From Chitinophagales bacterium (GTDB taxonomy: Bacteria > Bacteroidota > Bacteroidia > Chitinophagales > UBA10324), in assembly GCA_025056305.1 (NCBI GenBank), contig JANWWJ010000027.1:62001-126000 (forward strand): a DNA stretch of 64,000 nt. The letters are read 5' to 3'. A model generated the notes under the pieces. It saw only the letters and a program-made list of their open reading frames with translations, was not told the DNA's origin and did not search any database. This document shows positions 60,768 to 64,000 of the stretch, one piece after another (the stretch's first letter is position 1; the number at the start of each line of letters is the position of its first letter). The position numbers were made by a program, and so were the translations under genes.

Positions 60768-63689
60768 TCAGCGTTGTACGATGACCTTTTGCACGCCAAA
60801 GGTGCGGTCGGTAGTCCAGTGAAGCATATACGACCCTGATGGCAAGTGGTTGACGGGAATTCGCAGGCGCATGTGACTACCGATGTTCGTTTGCTGCCAG
60901 AGCACCTGACCATAGGCATCCCGTAGTTTAAGGTCTTCGATGTTTTCATTAAAGACTTGCAGGTAAAGCACTTCCCGTGCTGGATTGGGATAGCAACGCA
61001 CGTTTTCGAAATCGACCTCATTGGTGCCAATTACTTCGTCGGTTTCTTCCCAGATGTACAAATCATCAAGGGCTGCTTCCACGATGCTGCCGCCATCAAG
61101 GTAAGCGCCCAGAATAACACTGTCTTCGGCAACAAACTTTAATTGAATCGTAGCAGTGGGCGTTACGTAATCGGAAACAATGAAGGTAAAGTTGCGCCAG
61201 GCGCGCTGCGGGTAATCATTCCATTCCACCACCTTCCACGTTGAACCGTTGTTAGTGATGAAAACTTTCCAGTGGTCGCTGCGCGGATTGGCACTGGCCT
61301 CGTTGGTGTACCACCGGTAATAAGAAATGGCTGGATTGACGTAGTTGGACAAGTCAAAGACAGGCGAGTAGAGGGTGGTGGCGCCGTTATCTACATCTTG
61401 CGCATTATAGGGATCATTGGGGCTGACATTGTTGGCTGTGACGGCGCAGACATTGGTGTTAATTCCGATTGTAGTGTGATCGGTGCCTGTTTGAACCATG
61501 GTGGCAGGATTGCCCGGAACTTGATAGGTGGCCTGAGGTTCGTCTATAATCCATTTGCCCGTGGTGGCCTTATCCGCAGGGTCACCTGTGACCCATGCTC
61601 CGGCATAATTGTCGAAATCTTCTGAATGAACCAGCTTGTAGCCGACGAGCAGGAAGTAAGGAATGTTTTCATCTTGCGGATCATCCACTACGCCGGGCGG
61701 ATCTTCAAACGCTTTCATGCCAAAGATGTCTTCCACCGTAAAATAGTACTGCAGCAAAGTGCCTTTGGGTTGAGGGGGAAGCTGTGCTTCATACTTGCTT
61801 CCAGTTATTTTGCTCATGGTTACCGTGGTAAAGGCCGAGGTTCCATGCACTTTGTAATGCACTTTGACGGCACCTACATAGGTGGAGTAATCGGCAAAGA
61901 CGTTGGCGGAGATGACGATGGGTTGACCCTGCAGCAAAGCCAGCGGCTCAACGTGGGCCAGCGTCACATCACCAATTAAGGTGATGCCGTGAAGGGCAAA
62001 TGCATGCAGGATGGCGTCATCATTCGGGGTTCCGTCGGCAAGGTTGCCGTTGTCGTCATCGGCGGCAAGAGCATCCAACAAGACCTCGCGAAACACCTTT
62101 CCTTCTTGTCCGTTAAGGCCGTTGGCGAAACCATTATAAGATTCCGTAAACAATGCGGTCATCAAGGGCATGCTGCCGGTGTTGTACCGAACCCACCACC
62201 AACTGCCGGCAAGAATTTCTCCATCGGCATGAACCTCACCAACGATGTCGTGAGGATAAACTTTAATAGAATTTTGATATTCCCTGATGCCTTCGTCCGT
62301 GCTCTTGTAAAAGCCGCGGCCAATTTCAGGCACATCGGTCAGGGTCATGGCCCATACATCTGCATAAGCTTCGTCCATGGCGCCGTTTTGAAAATTGTAA
62401 CCGTATGCTGAATAATAATGATCGTTGATCGCATGGCCATATTCGTGATAAACGACATCACCAAGTAGAGCCATGGCATTGCACGTGGTGCTTTGGGCAT
62501 AGAAGTTCACACTGTTGCCATCGTAAAAAGCATTACAGCTTCCGCTCACATCCACAACAGTAATTAGGTCATCATCGAGTAACGTGAACGTGGGGAAGTA
62601 GCTTTTCATATGGTCATGAATCTTAGTGACGTGGAAATAACCGCTGGTTTCACGCAAGGTGATGGCCGAGCCCATGGTTAAATTGTTGGTACCGCTGTTC
62701 AGTGTGACGGTATAAGAAGACACCGTGGTGCTGTTTCCTTCGTAAACGCGGGAATAGAGCCCTTGAATGTACACGGTGGCTGACGTAGCAGAAGTGATGT
62801 TCGGGATTGTCACATTTCCTTGGGCATCGGTATAATAGTCGGTACCATTGACCCGGATCCGCACGTAGGGCATATTATGTACTTCGGTGGGCACGGTAGG
62901 GTTGATGGAGACGGTCGCTTTTAGGTTTACTTGAGCTTCAAAGCCCCGAACGCGGTTGGTGCGATATAAGATTTCGCCGTTGTGGGCATCGACATAAGTT
63001 AAGTACCTATAGGGTCGCGTGCTTTCTCCTCCAATGACTTCGCAGGTATAAATCAGATGATAGTTAAACCCCTGTTGTTGCGCTGAAGGCATGGGAAAAA
63101 TTTTTAATACATCAGCTACCGTGATGTTTTGTATGGGTTGGGGTAAGCCCTCGGCGGCAGCGGCGGCGGCTGCTGAAGGGGTTAAAGCAGGAACGGGGTT
63201 GACCGAAACATCTGGGTAATATTCAATGCCGAATAAGACCACGCGATAGTCGTGCGTCATCCGCACGGTTACTCTACTGGTCAACACCTCCAATCCCTTG
63301 TGCTGCTGGTAGAAGTCCACATAATGGTACTTACTGACCACATGACTACGCAGCACAAGATTATCTCTCTGCACACCGAAGGCACCGAGATGATTCTCGA
63401 TAAAGTTTTGAGCCCGCAATACGGCATTGCCGGGACCGGGCATTGCAATCCCCTCGCCGTATGCCCGATGGGGTAAACCGGTGATTTGATCAAAGTGCGC
63501 GCGCCATTTAGGATGTGTATGCGTGAAATGTTGCCAGGCGGCACTGCGTTGCAGTTCCTTTTGTGTAGATCGGCTTAGCTCATAACGCAACGAGGGGGGA
63601 TAGCGTTTTTCATAGGGGTCAACACCTTCATGGGCATGCAGTGCCGTTAACCACAAAACGGCACCCACCAATGCAGTAAAATTTTTCAT
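60768..63689 (-). CDS. Secreted M36-family (fungalysin-like) metalloprotease with T9SS sorting domain
   Basis: A 973-residue protein with signal peptide (MKNFTALVGAVLWLTALHAH), an N-terminal FTP/PepSY-type propeptide region (GLEVLTSRVTVRMTHDYRVV, YLTYVDAHNGEILYRTN), and a short alanine tract (SAAAAAAAEG) in it. The catalytic core has HEYGH at residues 415-419 and the third ligand Glu440 in GAMDEAYADVWAM, the M36 arrangement. It is followed by Ig-like and jelly-roll beta domains (VAEDSVILGAYLDGGS) and a T9SS sorting domain (CYPNPAREVLYLQV to GSYMLHWTTD). Likely an extracellular endopeptidase. The propeptide probably keeps it inactive until export, as known for the family. Confidence 0.91.
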   Translation of the reverse strand: MKNFTALVGAVLWLTALHAHEGVDPYEKRYPPSLRYELSRSTQKELQRSAAWQHFTHTHPKWRAHFDQITGLPHRAYGEGIAMPGPGNAVLRAQNFIENHLGAFGVQRDNLVLRSHVVSKYHYVDFYQQHKGLEVLTSRVTVRMTHDYRVVLFGIEYYPDVSVNPVPALTPSAAAAAAAEGLPQPIQNITVADVLKIFPMPSAQQQGFNYHLIYTCEVIGGESTRPYRYLTYVDAHNGEILYRTNRVRGFEAQVNLKATVSINPTVPTEVHNMPYVRIRVNGTDYYTDAQGNVTIPNITSATSATVYIQGLYSRVYEGNSTTVSSYTVTLNSGTNNLTMGSAITLRETSGYFHVTKIHDHMKSYFPTFTLLDDDLITVVDVSGSCNAFYDGNSVNFYAQSTTCNAMALLGDVVYHEYGHAINDHYYSAYGYNFQNGAMDEAYADVWAMTLTDVPEIGRGFYKSTDEGIREYQNSIKVYPHDIVGEVHADGEILAGSWWWVRYNTGSMPLMTALFTESYNGFANGLNGQEGKVFREVLLDALAADDDNGNLADGTPNDDAILHAFALHGITLIGDVTLAHVEPLALLQGQPIVISANVFADYSTYVGAVKVHYKVHGTSAFTTVTMSKITGSKYEAQLPPQPKGTLLQYYFTVEDIFGMKAFEDPPGVVDDPQDENIPYFLLVGYKLVHSEDFDNYAGAWVTGDPADKATTGKWIIDEPQATYQVPGNPATMVQTGTDHTTIGINTNVCAVTANNVSPNDPYNAQDVDNGATTLYSPVFDLSNYVNPAISYYRWYTNEASANPRSDHWKVFITNNGSTWKVVEWNDYPQRAWRNFTFIVSDYVTPTATIQLKFVAEDSVILGAYLDGGSIVEAALDDLYIWEETDEVIGTNEVDFENVRCYPNPAREVLYLQVFNENIEDLKLRDAYGQVLWQQTNIGSHMRLRIPVNHLPSGSYMLHWTTDRTFGVQKVIVQR

Positions 63690-63921
63690 GGTTTTGGAAA
63701 AAGCTTCAGCTGCAAGATAGGTATTTTTTGCATAGGTTGGACATGGAACCAGATGGACGCCCGTTATTTATGCGTAAAGGCATAATATTCTGCTGATCTT
63801 GTCAACAAAAGTGCGGCGCAAATTTTCTCGAATATGCTAATGAGTCATTAGGAGGCACCTAAGTTTCACGCCATCCCGAAATGTCGTTGACGGCAGTGCA
63901 ATAGGCGTGGGCTTGGCATTC

Positions 63922-63929
63922 TACTTTTG
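63922..63929 (+). promoter_or_regulatory. -7 promoter box TACTTTTG for tyrS
   Basis: Exact TAnnTTTG match 15 bases before the ATG at 63945. The rest of the 255-bp region between the M36 protease and tyrS starts holds no other feature I can identify. Confidence 0.6.
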
Positions 63930-63944
63930 CAGCAAAAGCGCCTC

Positions 63945-64000
63945 ATGAATTTTTTAGATGAGTTGCGGTGGCGGGGCTTATTAGCCGACATAAGCGCAGG
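63945..64000 (+). CDS. tyrS: Tyrosyl-tRNA synthetase TyrS, 5' end only
   Basis: Only the first 18 codons are inside the window: MNFLDELRWRGLLADISAG-like. The string ELRWRGLL followed by D-I is the conserved N-terminus of bacterial TyrS (E-LxWRG-L/M-x-D), so it should charge tRNA-Tyr with tyrosine. The rest lies to the right of the window. The start is supported by a -7 box 15 bases upstream. The call relies on a short stretch, so it is less certain than the others. Confidence 0.7.
   Translation, partial: MNFLDELRWRGLLADISA

Noticed and set aside
63157-63175. GCC/GCT-type repeat encoding the alanine tract in the M36 protease as a phase-variation tract
   Set aside because: The tract is short and interrupted, and it is trinucleotide based, so slippage would not change the frame.

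Overview
The window is a gene-dense bacterial chromosome segment from a member of the Bacteroidota, most likely a Chitinophagales/Saprospirales-like lineage; the family assignment is inference. Three things point there. At least eight secreted proteins end in a type IX secretion (T9SS) sorting domain, and a PorV/PorQ-family protein sits at the left edge. Several families are largely restricted to this phylum (DUF4249, DUF6029, Omp28-like, PorT-like barrels, the arginase-like protein). Eighteen intergenic sites match the Bacteroidota -7 promoter element TAnnTTTG. I saw no insertion sequence, prophage, CRISPR array or rRNA operon, and no intergenic stretch over 300 bases.

Layout, left to right. 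1-9.7 kb: partial PorV2-type gene, ispE, divergent carA and metK, a lone receiver-domain protein, an M43 metalloprotease, a CNT nucleoside transporter, a TerC-family membrane protein and a lipoprotein MsrA. 9.8-16.4 kb: a minus-strand run with a secreted alpha/beta-hydrolase, a PKD-repeat protein carrying a nearly perfect 246-bp tandem duplication, dnaK with its own terminator and a sigma-54-like promoter, and a DUF4249 lipoprotein. 16.6-23.5 kb: a plus-strand cluster of universal stress protein, PEP synthase, D-lactate-type dehydrogenase and P-type cation ATPase, which resembles an energy-stress or low-oxygen module. 23.6-30.9 kb: panB, an exported M1-type peptidase, 3-hydroxyacyl-CoA dehydrogenase, tRNA-Gly, a second secreted hydrolase paralogous to the one at 9.8 kb, and a small T9SS cargo protein. 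30.9-35.8 kb: an envelope redox-looking locus with TlpA-like thioredoxin, DUF6029 barrel, Omp28-like CxxC lipoprotein, a Rieske-fold protein lacking its histidine ligands, and a PhoD-like phosphatase. 35.8-48.9 kb: methyltransferase, degenerate arginase-fold protein, MscS channel, two SDR reductases, MlaE/MlaF, sucD, a von Willebrand-like membrane protein, PorT-like barrel, a small conserved protein translationally coupled to an MBL-fold hydrolase, and another T9SS cargo. 49.0-53.8 kb: sugar/polysaccharide genes (WcaJ-like transferase, Gfo/Idh/MocA oxidoreductase, galK, wecB). 53.8-64 kb: murQ and an associated conserved protein, a C-terminal processing protease, a small lipoprotein, era-der, tRNA-fMet, acyl-CoA dehydrogenase, an M36 metalloprotease and the first codons of tyrS.

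The strongest candidates for undescribed biology are the paralogous pair of T9SS-exported hydrolases, the TlpA/DUF6029/Omp28/degenerate-Rieske locus, and promoter placement implying leaderless transcripts for several genes. All functional calls come from reading translated motifs by eye; no database search was run.
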